Positions 33,575-45,309 of a stretch of DNA of 64,000 nucleotides are shown here, in pieces. The DNA is from Rana temporaria. Its lineage: Eukaryota > Chordata > Amphibia > Anura > Ranidae. The number at the start of each line of letters is the position of its first letter. The first letter of the stretch is position 1. Location: the NCBI RefSeq assembly GCF_905171775.1, contig NC_053490.1, positions 29,315,042 through 29,379,041 of the forward strand. Direction: 5' to 3'. The notes beneath the pieces are model-generated. The model was not told where the DNA came from and ran no database searches. It saw only the letters and a program-made list of their open reading frames with translations. The translations under genes were made by a program, and so were the position numbers.

Positions 33575-34240
33575 AGCGGCTTGCCAACCGCCACACGCCA
33601 ATGTACGGCGACAGAATGGCACGGCTGTGCACATGGGCGTCCAGGTATGTCCCCTTTAAGATGCAGAGCCATTGGTTGCGAGCGCGGCGGCATGTTCGCG
33701 ACTTGGTTCGGGAGCTTAATAGCTGTGCTGCAAAGTGTCCCTGGAAATTTTTTTCAAATGTTGGCAACTATGGTATTTAGGTTTTGTGCTGCCCTAGGCC
33801 TGACTAAACTCGTGCACCCTCTAATTTAAATATGACCCACCCCTTCCTGTCAAGGCCACACCCCTTGCGGTTTAAGACCCACCCTGAAATTTTCAAGTGG
33901 GGACACTAGTTCTGATGGCCTGGGGGGTGGGGGGGGGGGTTAATGGATTCCCTTAATTTGCATAGATTTCCTCTCACTTCCTGTTTGGCTATGGGACAGG
34001 AAGTGAAGGAAAATCTCTGCAATGGGACAGGGATGGTAAAAATTTAGAAGTGACCCCCCCCCCACAGTTGCAGAATGCCAACCGCCCACATACTGGAAGC
34101 AGTGCGGCCGATTTATGGGGGCGCTAAACTAATTTCCCTAGCAGTGTAGCTCAAGCCAGCGGGGACACTGGCCGTGCTGCCCCCCTGCAAAGTGCTGCCC
34201 TAGGCCTGGGCCTTGTTGGCCTAGGCCAGGATACAGCATT
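33575..34240. other. Unclassified repeats
   Basis: 33575-33730 contains CGGCGACAGAATGGCACGGC, a word order I associate with frog repeats. 33790-34235 is flanked by two GTGCTGCCCTAGGCCTG words (33788 and 34193) in direct orientation. No coding domain. Confidence 0.4.
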
Positions 34241-34244
34241 GGCC

Positions 34245-34632
34245 ACATACCAGTGCTGCCTATCAGTGCCCATCAGTGCCACCTATCAGTGTCCATCATC
34301 AGTGCCACCTCATCGGTGCCGCCTTTTCAGTGCCCATCAGTGTAGCAATATCAGTGCTCGTCATTAAAGTAGAAAACATACTTATTTACAAAAAAATAAC
34401 AGAAACAAAGAAAACTTTGGTCTTTTTTTTTTTTTTGCGCAAAAAATAAAACCGCAGAGGTGATCAAATACCACCAAAAGAAATCTCTATTTGTGGGAAC
34501 AAAATGATATAAAATTTGTTTGGGTACAGTGTAGCACGACTGTGCAATAGTCATTCAAATTGCGACAGCACTGAAAGCTGAAAATTGGCTTGGGCAGGAA
34601 GGTGTATAAATGCCCGGTATGGAAGAGATTAA
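34245..34632. mobile_element. TTAA-type element, copy D (right half only)
   Basis: CATCAGTGCCACC array, then ATCAAATACCACCAAAAG and GTGTAGCACGACTGTGCAAT, ending at GATTAA (34629-34632). The left half is missing. The next 34633-35060 is a GTTGTAAAG-type repeat ending CGAGGTAAGTGATATTTAAAG. Confidence 0.6.
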
Positions 34633-35064
34633 AGGGGTTGTAAAGACAAAAATATTTTCCTCTTAAATTAAAGTCTGACAGTAGCTGATAAAGTAAAAAG
34701 TAATGTTTTGCATTATAACTAGTTTGATACCTGTTGAAATCGAGCCGTTTTATTCACCTCCGTCACTTCTGAATCATTATTCTCACTGACTTCCTGGTTT
34801 GCGGTGCGCATTCATTCTTGCTACATCGCGGCCTAATGAGAACTACAGTTCCCATTAGGCTTAGCCTCCATGCCTGTGAGGGATAAGAGAGTATCTTCAC
34901 GCAGGGCTGTAGTCATAGGGAGGGGGTGAGCACATTCTGCTTTCCACCATGCAAAACGGCTCAGATGCTGGTGGAAAGCAAGAAGAGGAGAGACAGGAAA
35001 TGGCATTTTCAAACCTGGATTACTGTATTTTGGAGGTCAAAAGGAAAAACGAGGTAAGTGATAT

Positions 35065-35590
35065 TTAAAGCGGGAGTTCACCCATTTAAAAAAAAATAAA
35101 AAATCTCCCCTTAGATTCCTGCTCGTTCGGTCTAGGGGAATCGGCTATTTATATTAAAATATGAGCCGTACTTACCAGTTTTCGAGCTGCATCTTCTTCC
35201 GTCGCTTCCGGGTATGGGTCTTCGGGAGCGGGCGTTCCTTCTTGATTGACATTCTTCCGAGAGGCTTCCGACGGTCGCATCCATCGCGTCACTCGTAGCC
35301 GAAAGAAGCCGAACGTCGGTGCGGCTCTATACTGCGCCTGCGCACCGACGTTCGGCTTCTTTCGGAAAATCGTGACGCGATGGATGCGACCGTTGGAAGC
35401 CTCTCGGAATCCTGTCAATCAAGAAGGAACGCCCATTCCCGCAGCCCATACCCGGAAGCGACGGAGAGGATGCGTCTCGTAAACGGGTAAGTACTGCACA
35501 TATTTTAAATTAAATAGCCGATTCCCCTAGTAAAAACGAGCAGAAATCTAAGGGGGAAAAGTGCCCTCTAAGGGTGAACCCCCGCTTTAA
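35065..35590. mobile_element. Long palindromic TTAA MITE, copy 1
   Basis: TTAAAGCGGGAGTTCACCC and GGGTGAACCCCCGCTTTAA are inverted, each bordered by TTAA. The arms are about 250 bp and include GCGCACCGACGTTCGGCTTC and its partner. A CTGCGCCTGCGCA word marks the centre. Open frames on both strands mirror each other because of the palindrome. Confidence 0.8.
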
Positions 35591-35651
35591 ATGCTCTAGC
35601 TTACAGCAATCAATTGATCTAATAAAAAACAAACCTTTAGTGTTCCTTTAA

Positions 35652-36403
35652 GGCCCGGATTCTCAGAGGACTTACGACGGCGTAGCGACATGTACGCCGT
35701 CGTAAGTCTGAATCCGAGCCGTCGTATCTATGCGCCTGATTCTTAGAATCAGTTACGCATAGATTTCTATTACATCCGACTGGCGTAAGTCTCTTACGCC
35801 GTCGGAGCCTAACTGCATTTTTACGCTGGCCGCTAGGGGCGTGTAAGCTGATTTACGCGTCGAAATATGTAAATTAGTTAGATACGCGAATTCCTGAACG
35901 TACGCACGGCCGACGCAGAAAAGATACGCCGTTTACGTTAGGCCTTTCCTGGCGTAATGTTGCCCCTGCTATATGAGGCATAACTGCGGCGTACCAATGT
36001 TAAGTATGGCCGTCGTTCCCGCGTCAAAATTTGAAAAAGTTACGTCGTTTGCTTAAGTCGTCCGTGAATGGGGCTGGATGTCATTTACGTTCACGTCGAA
36101 ACCAATGACGTCCTTGCGGCGTACTTTGGAGCAATGCACACTGGGAAATTCCACGGACGGCGCATGCGCCGTTCAGGAAAAACGTCAATCACGTCGGCTC
36201 ACAGTACATTTACATAAAACACGCCCCCCTGATCCAAATTTGAATTAGGCAGGCTTACGCCGGCCAATTACGCTACGCCGCCGCAACTTACGGAGCAAGT
36301 GCTTTGAGAATACAGCACTTGCCCGTCTAAGTTGCGGAGGCGTAACGTAAAGCGCATACGTTACGCCCGCACAAAATTACGCCGCTGTACGAGAATCTGG
36401 CCC
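35652..36403. mobile_element. CpG-rich Harbinger-like MITE, copy 5, with TAA duplication
   Basis: GGCCCGGATTC and GAATCTGGCCC ends, flanked by TAA at 35649-35651 and 36404-36406. The 3-bp duplication fits PIF/Harbinger. Its ends do not match those of the autonomous element at 22-7191, so a different transposase is expected. Confidence 0.82.
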
Positions 36404-36497
36404 TAAGGTGGTAATTAAACTCACTTGGTGCCTTATCTGCCCAGAACCTGTGTAATTCATAAGCGTTTGGGTTTGAAGGGATGAGGGGGCAACCCTA

Positions 36498-36943
36498 CGC
36501 GCGGCTGGTGTAAATAGGCCCCGAAGGCAAAAGCACAGCAAAAACCAAGAATGCTAAATAAAACAAATACATTTGAATGCTAACTTGCAGAGAATGTTTC
36601 CTTTCCATAAATTACGGTTTATTCACTTGTAACGTGTTTTTAACTTCTTCGGGAAGCCAATCCCCTGGCACAGCCTCCTTCCTTCTTGTAAGTCATAGCC
36701 ATCTATTCTTCTGGGAATGTCTAATCAATCTCTGTGCTGGCCCAGCTCTTCCACCCCTCCCCTCACCTTTCTACATAACCCCCTATGTAGCCCCCAGAGG
36801 AGCGGTGAAGGAGAATATTATAGAGCAATGGAGGCTTACAACACTCCAGGTTAGTCCATAGTGCTCTGTTGAACATATTCCTTGGCTTAGCTCATTACTG
36901 TGTACTGTAAGGCAACGGAAACTCCAGACATCCAAACACCTTT
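36498..36943. other. Unassigned sequence
   Basis: No terminal repeats, arrays or known repeat words. A 94-codon + frame at 36577 has no recognisable domain and I do not call it. It is possibly host single-copy DNA. Confidence 0.4.
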
Positions 36944-37715
36944 GGGTAGATTCAGGTACGGGCGCGCAATTTTAAGACGGCGTAGCCTAGCGTGTTTACA
37001 CTACGCCGCCTTAAGTAAGAGAGGCAAGTACATGATTCTCAAGGCACTTACCTCCTTACTTAGGGCGGCGTAGTGTAAACGCGGCGGGCGTAAGGGCGCC
37101 TAATTCAAATGGGTTGGAGGGGGGCGTGTTGTATGGTAATGAGGCTTGACCTCACGTTTTTGACGTTTTTTGCCACTGCGCATGCGCCGGGCGCCTACAT
37201 TTCCCAGTGCGCATTGCGGCTAAGTACGCCGTACGGGCCTATTGATTTAGACGTGGATGTAAATCCCGATTCGCGGACGACTTACGCAAACGACGTAAAA
37301 AATTCGAACCTCGCGGCGGGAACGGCGGCCATACTTTAACATTGTTATTCCACCTCATAGGTGGAATAACTTTAGGCCGCCTAAGGCCTTACGGAAACGG
37401 CGTAAAGCGACTGCGGCGGCCGGGCGTACGTTCGTGAATCGACGTAGAAACTCATTTACATATTCTACGCCGGCCGCAATGGAAGCGCCACCTAGCGGCC
37501 ATCCGAAAAATTGCAATCTAAGATAGGATGGCGCAAGCCGTCGTATCTTAGATAGGTTTAAGCGTATCTCTGTTTGAGCATACGCTTAAACTTAGGTCGG
37601 CGTAGATTCTGAGTTAGGTCGGCTTATCTACTGCCCAGAGGCGATTAAGTTCGCATGTGCTGCGCTATATAAGTTTTCATTCATTCAAGCTGGCCTAACT
37701 CTTTGTGAATCTACC
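36944..37715. mobile_element. CpG-rich Harbinger-like MITE, copy 6
   Basis: GGGTAGATTCAGG and GTGAATCTACC ends. It has inner inverted segments (GGCGGCGTAGTGTAAAC with its partner near 36975) and the family word CACCTAGCGGCCA. Confidence 0.72.
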
Positions 37716-37739
37716 TACTTGATTGCAGGATTTTTAATA

Positions 37740-37940
37740 AAGCCCAGTGATCACCAGTAGATAAGGAGGGGGGAAGAGGCGTTTAACGCATTTCACACTG
37801 TCCTAGCGCTTACTCATAACGGCACGAAACGTGTTAGCAGCCTCTTCCTTCCCTAATGTGCTGTGATCACTGTGTTCTTTTAAAGATGTTACAATAAAGG
37901 TGTTATTTAGAGTTTGGCTCTCTGGAGTTTCTAAAGCCTT
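37740..37940. repeat. Dispersed CGAAACGTGT/AATAAAGG module
   Basis: GGCACGAAACGTGTTAGCAG, then TACAATAAAGGTGTT, then TTTGGCTCTCTGGAG. A similar order (GAAACAYG, AATAAA, GTCCAGG or GTCCAGAG) occurs at 7626-7790 and 49040-49180, and reverse-complement-like forms near 40147 and 50265. The class is unknown. Confidence 0.5.
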
Positions 37941-38277
37941 ACTGATTTTCTACATTTTTGAGACCTGGGCCCAATAAATTCGTCCAAGAAAAGAGAAAGA
38001 GGCCCCCCCATGTTTTTTTTTTTTTTTTGCAGAAGATAAATGATCAAATTTAAACGTATGAAAAAAAGGATTTTATTATACAAATATTAAAATCCATAAA
38101 AGATTTTTAATACGATCATTGGTTTACAAATCATGACCCATCATGTATAATGCCACACAGAGCAAGCAAATATACTCAGCCAACCGTGTGGTAAGTGACA
38201 TAGTTACATATAGTTACATAGTAGGTGAGGTTGAAAAAAGACACAAGTCCATCAAGTCCAACCTATGTGTGTGATTA

Positions 38278-38499
38278 CCGTATTTATCGGCGTATACCGC
38301 GCACTTTCTTGCCCTGAAATTCAGGGCAAAATCGTGGGTGCGCGATATACGCCGATACCCGCTTCCCGCACCGAGTTGGAATTACTGCGCCGACATATAC
38401 CGAGCGCAGTACACTCGTGTATAGTCGGGCAGGCTCGGCTTCTCTCATTTTAGGGGTGCGCGATATATGCCGGAGAGCGCAATACCCCGATAAATACGG
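38278..38499. mobile_element. 222-bp TA-flanked MITE (CCGTATTTATCGGCG ends)
   Basis: CCGTATTTATCGGCGTATA on the left and CCCCGATAAATACGG on the right are inverted, with TA at 38276-38277 and 38500-38501. It sits in the LINE 3' tail. The inner CGTGGGTGCGCGATATACG also pairs with the left side. Confidence 0.85.
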
Positions 38500-38511
38500 T
38501 ATATGTCAGTA

Positions 38512-38664
38512 TTACATTGTATATCCCTGTATGTTGTGGTCGTTTAGGTGGTAATCTAATAGTTTCTTGACGCCATCGATGTCCCCCGCTGAGACCACCG
38601 CCTGTGGAAGGGAATTCCACATCCTTGCCACTCTTACAGTAAAGAACCCTCTACGTAATTTATG
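38512..38664 (-). pseudogene. LINE ORF2 C-terminal fragment
   Basis: About 50 residues: RRGFFTVRVARMWNSLPQAV followed by a GVKKLLDYHL segment. The RV.. WNSLP..VV pattern is the usual end of CR1/L2-group ORF2 proteins. The reverse transcriptase and endonuclease are absent. The upstream frame continues into unrelated repeat sequence. Confidence 0.78.
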
Positions 38665-39665
38665 GTTACCACTCCCCGCCCGGTCAATAACAGATTGACG
38701 TCTGGGAAGTGGTTCTGAAATCCTGACTGGACGTCTATTGATGTCCTGCAGGATTTTTTGCCTGCGCACACCCGTGGGGGCGCGTAGCGCGGGGCGATCA
38801 GTGATGCAGGGTGTCAGTCTGACACCCTGCATCTCCGATCTCGGTAAAGAGCCTCCGGCAAAGGCTCTTTACCACCTGATCAGCCGTGTCCAATCACAGC
38901 TGATCACGATGTAAACAGGAAGAGCCGTTGATCGGCTCTTCCTCACTCGCGTCTGACAGACGCGAGTAGAGGAGAGCCGATCGGCGGCTCTCCTGACAGG
39001 GGGGGTTTGCGCTGATTGTTTATCAGCGCAGCCCTCCCTCGGATCGCCACACTGGACCACCAGGGAAGGGCAAAAAAAAAAAGTCAGTAAAAAAAAAAAA
39101 GGGCAGTTAAAAAAAAAGATGCCAATCAGTGCCCACAAATGGGCACTGACTGGCAACATGGACCCATCAGTGCCACCCCACAGTGTCCATCAGTGCCACC
39201 CCACAGTGCCCATCCATGCCCAGTGCCCACCTATCTGTGCCACCCATAAGTACCCATCAGTGCCACCCATAAGTGCCGCCCATGAGTGCCCATCTGTGCC
39301 GCCTATGAGTGCCCATCTGTGCCCATCAGTGCCGCATACCAGCGTCGCCAATTAGTGCCACCTCATCGGTGCCCATTAGTGCCGCCATATCAGTGCCCAT
39401 AATTGAAAGAGAAAACTTACTTATTTACAAAAGATTTACAGAAAATTTTTCAGTCTTTTTTTAGTTGTTGCGCAAAAAAAAAAATCACAGAGGTGATCAA
39501 ATACCACCAAAAGAAAGCTCTATTTGTGGGGGAAAAAGGACGCCAATATTGTTTGGGTACAGTGTAGCACGACCGCGCAATTGCCATTCAAAGTGCGACA
39601 TCGCTGAAAGCTGAAAATTGGCTTGGACAGGAAAATGCGTAAGTGCCCGGTATGCAAGTGGTTAA
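38665..39665. mobile_element. TTAA-type piggyBac-like element, copy E
   Basis: From TTACCACTCCCCGCCCGG to GCAAGTGGTTAA. The same order as copy B: GATCAGCCGTGTCC, hairpin-rich GCTCTTCC...CGCGTCTGACAGACGCGAG, CAGTGCCACCC array (39120-39410), then ATCAAATACCACC. No coding capacity. Bases 39666-40130 repeat the family at 12551-12948. Confidence 0.65.
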
Positions 39666-40314
39666 AGGAGTTGTAAAGAATTTTTTTTTTTTCACCTTAA
39701 TGCAATCTATGCATTAAGGTGAAAAAACATCTGATGATGCCGCCCCCCCCCCCCCCGAGCCCCCATTTTACTTACCTGACCCCTCGAAAGTCCCGCACTC
39801 AGTCCCAAGATCCTCTTCGCCGCTCAGTCTGGCCGCTGATTGGCTAGAGCGGATGGATTGAGAGAAGCGCAGCCATTGGCTGGCGCTGCTGTCAATCACA
39901 TCCAGTGACGCGGCGCGCCGAGGGGCGGGGCCGAGTGATGCAGTGAGTGGCTATGACTCTCGCATGACTGTGGTGAGTACTTGCGGGGAGGACCAGAGAC
40001 AGCTGCCGAGGGACCCCAGAAGACGTGGATCGGGGCCACTCTGTGCAAAACGAACTGCACAGTGGAGGTAAGTATAACATGTTTGTTATTTTAAAGAAAT
40101 GTTTTTTTTTTCCTATAGTAACCCTTTAAGTATTCCTGCTTTGAACAATTCCCTGACGCGTTTCGACAACATAGGGCGTAGTCTTCTTCAAGGGGGCTGC
40201 ATTGTCTAAGTACAAAAATATATTAGGCTTCATGATTACATATTATTGCACAATCTACAAAAAATATCCATATGGATTTACACCTCTAACAGATGGGAAA
40301 CGGTATTGAATTAA

Positions 40315-41312
40315 AGGCTTTTGCTGGTCATCCCAAAAGGAAGCCTCTTCTAAAGATGCACGAGAAAGCCCGCAAACAGTTTGCTGAAGACAAGCAGACT
40401 AAGGACATGGATTACTGGAACCATGTCCTGTGGTCTGATGAGACCAAGATAAACTTATTTGGTGTTAGATGGTGACAAGCGTGTGTGGTGACAACGAGGT
40501 GAGGAGTACAAAGACAAGTGTGTCTTGCCTACAGTCAGGCACGGTGGTGGGAGTGTCATGGTCTGGGGCTGCATGAGTGCTGCCGGCACTGGGGAGCTAC
40601 AGATCATTGAGGGAACCATGAATGCCAACATGTACTGTGATAGACTGAAGCAGAGCATGACCCCCTCCCTTCAGAGACTGGGCCGCAGGGCAGTATTCCA
40701 ACATGATAACGACCCCAAACACACCTAAGAAATGACCACTGCCTTGCTAAAGAAGCTGAGGGTAAAGGTGATGGACTGGCCAAGCATGTCTCCAGACCTA
40801 AACCCTATTGAGCATCTGTGGGACATCCTCAAATGGAAGATGGAGGAGCGCAAGGTCTCCAACATCCACCAGCTCTGTGATGTCATCATGGAGGAGTGGA
40901 AGAGGACTCCAGTGGCAACCTGTGAAGCTCTGGTGAACTCCATGCCCAAGAGCAGGGGTCTCCAAACTGTGGCCCTGGGGCCAGATGCGGCCCTTTGCTT
41001 GCCTTTTTCTGGCCCTCGGGGCACTATTCCCTCCATTGACACCAAAAATGGGGCACAATTCCTTTCACTGACAATGACGTGCCCCGTCAATTTCTTCCAC
41101 TGACACAAACGATAGTGCACAATTCCTTCCATTGACACCAAAGAAGGGAAACTAGTCCTCCATCTGACACCAAAGTTTTGGCATGGTGTACTCCCACTGG
41201 ACGCCAGAACATTTTCTACTCCCAATGGCCCTAGTCCGGCCCCCGTTGTGTCTGAAGGACAGTAAACTGGCCCTTTGTTTGGAAAGTTTGGAGACCTCTT
41301 CCCAAGAGGGTT
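40315..41312 (+). pseudogene. Tc1-like transposase, catalytic part, degraded
   Basis: Recognisable segments in order: EDKQTKDMDYWNHVLWSDET (first aspartate at LWSDE), GGSVMVWGCMSAAGTGELQ, FQHDNDPKHT (second aspartate) and WPSMSPDLNPIEHLWDILK (glutamate). It is damaged by a frame disruption near 40468, a stop in place of serine at 40727, and the hAT insertion at 40953. Only small clean blocks remain, so it is non-functional. It is closely similar to the fragment at 57061-57455 where they overlap. Confidence 0.9.
40953..41300. mobile_element. 348-bp hAT MITE inside the Tc1-like pseudogene
   Basis: CAGGGGTCTCCAAACT and AGTTTGGAGACCTCTT ends, with the perfect 8-bp duplication CCCAAGAG at 40945-40952 and 41301-41308. 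Removing it restores continuous Tc1-like sequence. Confidence 0.93.
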
Positions 41313-41599
41313 AAGGCAGTTCTGGAAAATAATGGTGGCACTTTGGGCCCAAATTGGACATTTTCACTTAGGGGTGTACTCACTTTTGTTGCAAGCAGTT
41401 TAGACATTAATAGCTGTGTGTTGAGTTATTTTGAGGGGACAGCAAATTTACACTGTTATACAAGCTGTACACTCACTACTTTACATTGTAGCAAAGTGTC
41501 ATTTCTTTAGTGTTGTCACATGAAAAGATAGAATAAAATATTTATAAAAATGTGAGGGGTGTACTCACTTTTGTGAGATACTGTATGTGCTTGTACTTT

Positions 41600-42135
41600 A
41601 TTTTATTTTTTACCAAACCTCATTTATGTCACCAAAAGTCCCCTATGTGATATAATTTTGTTGTGACAGGTTCTCTTTGGTGAGACAGCGGGAGTCAATT
41701 AGACCCCCAATGTCACACCTATCAGATCATGCTTCATTGGCTTGTTCCTTGGCCGTAGTGGCTGGGAAAAGTTACAGCTGGACCCAGAAATAATATATTG
41801 TTCTTAGTAGGTGGGGGAGATCAGCGAAGACACGTTCACTGGTCTCACTCACATCTAACTGGCGATACCCACCATGAGGATCATGGGCCCATGGGTGGGA
41901 TAGCGAAATCTGGAAAACATGGTGGGGTTGGGGTCGTGCTAATATGCTGGGGGGTGTATGGGCAGTCGGCTTGTCAGATTTGCATGCATTTTGTGTGTAA
42001 CATCCCCCCCCCTTCCCCACTGCAGCCAATATAGGATGTCAATGGCAGAGAAAGGGTTAAATGGGTGGGGGGGGGGGGGGTGAATGCATTGCAGAGATGT
42101 AAAGCATAGGTTTTCGTTTTACTTGACATATGCTT
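41600..42135. repeat. Unclassified frog repeat
   Basis: TGACAGGTTCTCTTTGGTGAGACA followed by a C-rich/G-rich tract near 42003-42080. No domain in the short frames; the class is unknown. Confidence 0.35.
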
Positions 42136-42140
42136 TAACT

Positions 42141-42652
42141 TTAAAGCGGGGGTTCACCCTATCAACGAAAAAAAAAAATGTTTTTTTTCTTTTACCATAA
42201 AATCAGGCATTGTAGCGCGAGCTACAGTATGCCTGTCCCGAATTTTTTACCCCCGTACTCACCTTGTACGCGTAGATCGAAGATACCGGGGAATGGGCGT
42301 GCCTATGGAGACGGAGGATGATTGACGGCCGGCTCTGGCGCGTCACGCTTCTCCGGAAATAGCCGAAATAGGCTTGGCTCTTCACGACGCCTGCGCATAT
42401 CCTGTGCGCAGGCGCCGTGAAGAGCCGAGACCTACTCCGGCTGTCTTCGGGGAGAGTGACGTGCTAGGGCCGGCCGTCAATCATCCTCCCTCTCCATAGG
42501 CACGCCCATTCCCCGCGGGAGCCGAAATCTACGATGTCCGATTACAAGGTGAGTCCGGGGTTAAAAAAATCGGGACAGGCATACTGTAGCTCGCGCTACA
42601 ATGCCTGTCTCGATGGTAAAATCAAGCCAGTGAGGGTGAACTACCGCTTTAA
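42141..42652. mobile_element. Long palindromic TTAA MITE, copy 2
   Basis: TTAAAGCGGGGGTTCACCC and GGGTGAACTACCGCTTTAA ends. The arms are about 245 bp around CTGCGCATATCCTGTGCGCAG. It is the same family as 35065-35590. Confidence 0.82.
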
Positions 42653-43070
42653 TGCCGTGTACAAACGATCGGAATTTCCACTAAGAAAGTTCGATATGAG
42701 CTTTTGGTCGGAATTTCCGACCGTGTGTAGGCTCCATCGGACATTTTCTCTCGGAATTTCTGACAGTAAAAATTTGAGAGCTGGTTCTCAATTTTTCCGA
42801 CAGGAAATGTTCTTCCGATCGTCTGTATGCACTTCCGACGCTCAAAAATCCTACGCATGCTCGGAATCAGTTTGACGCATTCTCGGAATCATTGAACTTC
42901 ATTTTTCTCGGCTTGTCCTAGTGATGTACGTCACCGCGTTCTTGACGGTCGGAATTTCCGCCAATATTTGTGTGACTGTGTGTATGCAACACAAATTTGA
43001 GCCAACATCCCGTCTGAAAAAAATCCACGGTTTTCTTGTCTGAAATTCCGATCGTGTGTACGCGGCATTA
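42650..43070. mobile_element. MITE with TAATGCCGYGTAC ends
   Basis: TAATGCCGTGTACAAACGATCGG on the left and CCGATCGTGTGTACGCGGCATTA on the right are inverted. TCGGAATTTCCGAC words repeat inside. It abuts the preceding palindromic MITE. Confidence 0.8.
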
Positions 43071-43710
43071 GTCTGCTCTAATATTTGGTGAGGGGTTTGC
43101 GTTTAGAGAGAGACTGCATGCAAGCGGTGCTGGAACAGCCTGCAGGTGTAAGCAGACCCCCAAAAAACATCTAAGAACCCAGGAAGACGAATGTTTTGTT
43201 GTGTTCTGTATTGTGCTGACACAGACCCCCTGCGAGGAAAAATCTTTTGCTTTGTATTTCACATAACGGTGACGAACAAACATGGGCAAGAAGCCCTCAA
43301 ACACAACTCTGGCGTCTGGACCACCCCTATGCAAGCTCTACGTTTGAGACCGACCCCCCTACTGCGTATAATAAAGAACATATGGCGGGCTCTCTTTTCA
43401 GATTTTTATTTACGCTGTAGTAAAGCCAGAAGAAACAAAATCTTGTATTTTTCTTTAGTCCTAGACATTTCGAACTAGCTCCAGGTCTCTTCACCTCGCT
43501 GTTTTGTCTGGGTAGCCCACCGCTTTTCCTAGCCTTTAGATCTCTATACGTGATTGTGCCGTCACTTATCTCACACTTGGACACAAATTTAAGCAGTGTT
43601 CAAAATATGTCCATAATTTAATTCAAATGTATTACCCTTCATTACCAGGTAATTTTTCAGTGCTGTGATAGTTTGACTGACAATTACGTCGTCATGCAAC
43701 AATGTACCCA
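43071..43710. other. Unassigned sequence
   Basis: No inverted ends or arrays. It includes AATAAAGAAC near 43371. Short frames on both strands have no recognisable domain. An LTR fragment was considered but not supported. Confidence 0.35.
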
Positions 43711-44128
43711 AGTGATCCCTTTTTTTTTTTTTGAGACAGAGCTTTTTTTTGGTGGTATTTATTAACCAAAGTTAACAAGGGTTAACGGGGCATGAGGTAC
43801 AGGTGGAGGGTATAGGCAGTGAGGCTGGCAGCTTCATGGGGAAGAGGTGGAGCTGGGAGGAGGAAGTGAAGGAAGAGGAGGGGCACAGTCACCACGAGGA
43901 GCCGTAAGGGTAAGGAGCTTCCCACCCGCCCGCCCTCCGATTGGGGGAGCATTGTGTGTTGGTATGGGGTTGGTTGAGCACTTGGCGGGGTGCAAGGTCC
44001 TTTTTAGGTTATATGGACACCTAAAAAGGCATGGTTTAGGGGCCCGTCTGAGGTACAGCTCCCAGTTGGTATATGGGTACCTGCTAGTTGTCTCCGAGAC
44101 TGAGGTTTCGCGACTGGAGGCCTGAGAA

Positions 44129-44671
44129 TAAAGTGACCAGATTTTTTAAATGAACTCCAGGGCCTTTAATTTTTTTTTACTAGTAATGGTGGCAATCAGC
44201 AACTCTCTGCCCGCCGCTGCCCGCCTCACGGCGTGTCAAGTCTTACTCTCCGGGTCCTGGCTACTATTGGGTGAGGATCGGAGGAAGATTACTCCGCCAG
44301 GGAAGGCAAGGAGATAGGCAGACGGCTGGATGGGACTTAAGCCAAGGCAGAAGAACATGCAAGCGGAGCGGAACGGGCATGCACCTGAAACTGAAGAAAT
44401 ATTCCCTCCGATCCGACCAGCACATGATCATCAGAAAGGGGCACAGATGATGAAAAAAATACCCCCCCCCCCCCCAAGCTAGTAGGTGCGGCGGAGCGGG
44501 GGGGGTGTAATTCAGATTTTCTTGGTTTTATTCTGCAATGACTGTCTTTGAAATTGCCCCAGTCCCTGTTCAAATTTAATCCGGGGACAAAACTGGGGAC
44601 AGACTTGATCCGGGGACAGTGTCCTCAATCTGGGGACTGTCCCTGGAAAATGGGGATGTCTGGTCACCCTA
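44129..44671. mobile_element. 543-bp hAT-like element (TAGGGTGACCAGAC ends)
   Basis: TAAAGTGACCAGAT and ATGTCTGGTCACCCTA ends, with a perfect 8-bp duplication CCTGAGAA at 44121-44128 and 44672-44679. It interrupts an unclassified repeat (about 43740-44860) that ends near GGTTAATAAAACGGC. Confidence 0.88.
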
Positions 44672-44930
44672 CCTGAGAAGTGATTAGCAGGTACTTTTCT
44701 GGGTTATGCCTATTGGACCTGGTGCCCAATTTTTGTGATAAAACTGGATGTTATATTAAAATGTTTTTATGTTAATTATTATGTTAATTATTTGGGATTT
44801 ATATATTTGGTTAATAAAACGGCTATTATGTCCAGTTCACTCCATTTACGTGTTGTGTGGTGATTAGAGGGATCGATGGGGTTATTGGATAGCAGGCACA
44901 AGCCATAGTTAAAGTGGTTGTAAACCCTTA

Positions 44931-45309
44931 TAACCACAGGACAACGGTCTGAAGGACCGTTTTCATCGGTCAAAACCGATCGTGTGTGGGCCCCATAGGT
45001 TACTTAACCTTAGGTTAAAAAAAAAGACAACTTGCTTTAAAATGTAACCGATGGATTGATAACCGACAGGTCAAAACCGATCGTTAGTATGCAAAACCAT
45101 CGGTTAAAAACCTGCGCATGCTCAGAATCAAGTCGACGCATGCTTGGAAGCATTGAACTTCGTTTTTTTCATCACGTCGTGTGTTTTACGTCACCGCGTT
45201 CTGACACGATCGGTTATTTAACCTATGGTGTGTAGGCGCGACGGAACATCAGTCAGCTTCATCGGTTAACCTAGGTCAACGGTCCTTCAGACCGTTGTCC
45301 TCTGGTTAA
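44931..45309. mobile_element. MITE with GGACAACGGTCTGAAGG arms
   Basis: ACAACGGTCTGAAGGACCGT on the left is inverted at 45280-45302. AAAACCGATCG words repeat inside. It lies within a GTGGTTGTAAA-type repeat. The borders are approximate. Confidence 0.65.

Larger units (their letters stand above)
38198..38664 (-). mobile_element. CR1/L2-like LINE 3' end
   Basis: The minus strand encodes a LINE ORF2 C-terminus and continues into a tail with GTCCATCAAGTCCAACCTATGTG. It is cut by a TA-flanked MITE (38278-38499) and bounded at 38665 by a TTAA-type element. Confidence 0.75.
40315..41584 (+). mobile_element. Tc1-like element, 5'-truncated, with hAT insertion
   Basis: It carries the catalytic two thirds of a Tc1-like transposase and the intact right end TCACTTTTGTGAGATACTGTA. 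The left end and the DNA-binding domain are missing. A 348-bp hAT MITE lies at 40953-41300. Confidence 0.9.

Noticed and set aside
36577..36861. 94-codon + frame in sequence without repeats
   Set aside because: No domain, no splice-site support and no coding-like composition; left as unassigned DNA.
43071..44128. Possible LTR retrotransposon (AATAAA words, CCC-rich segments)
   Set aside because: No paired LTRs, primer-binding site, polypurine tract or gag/pol residues could be found.
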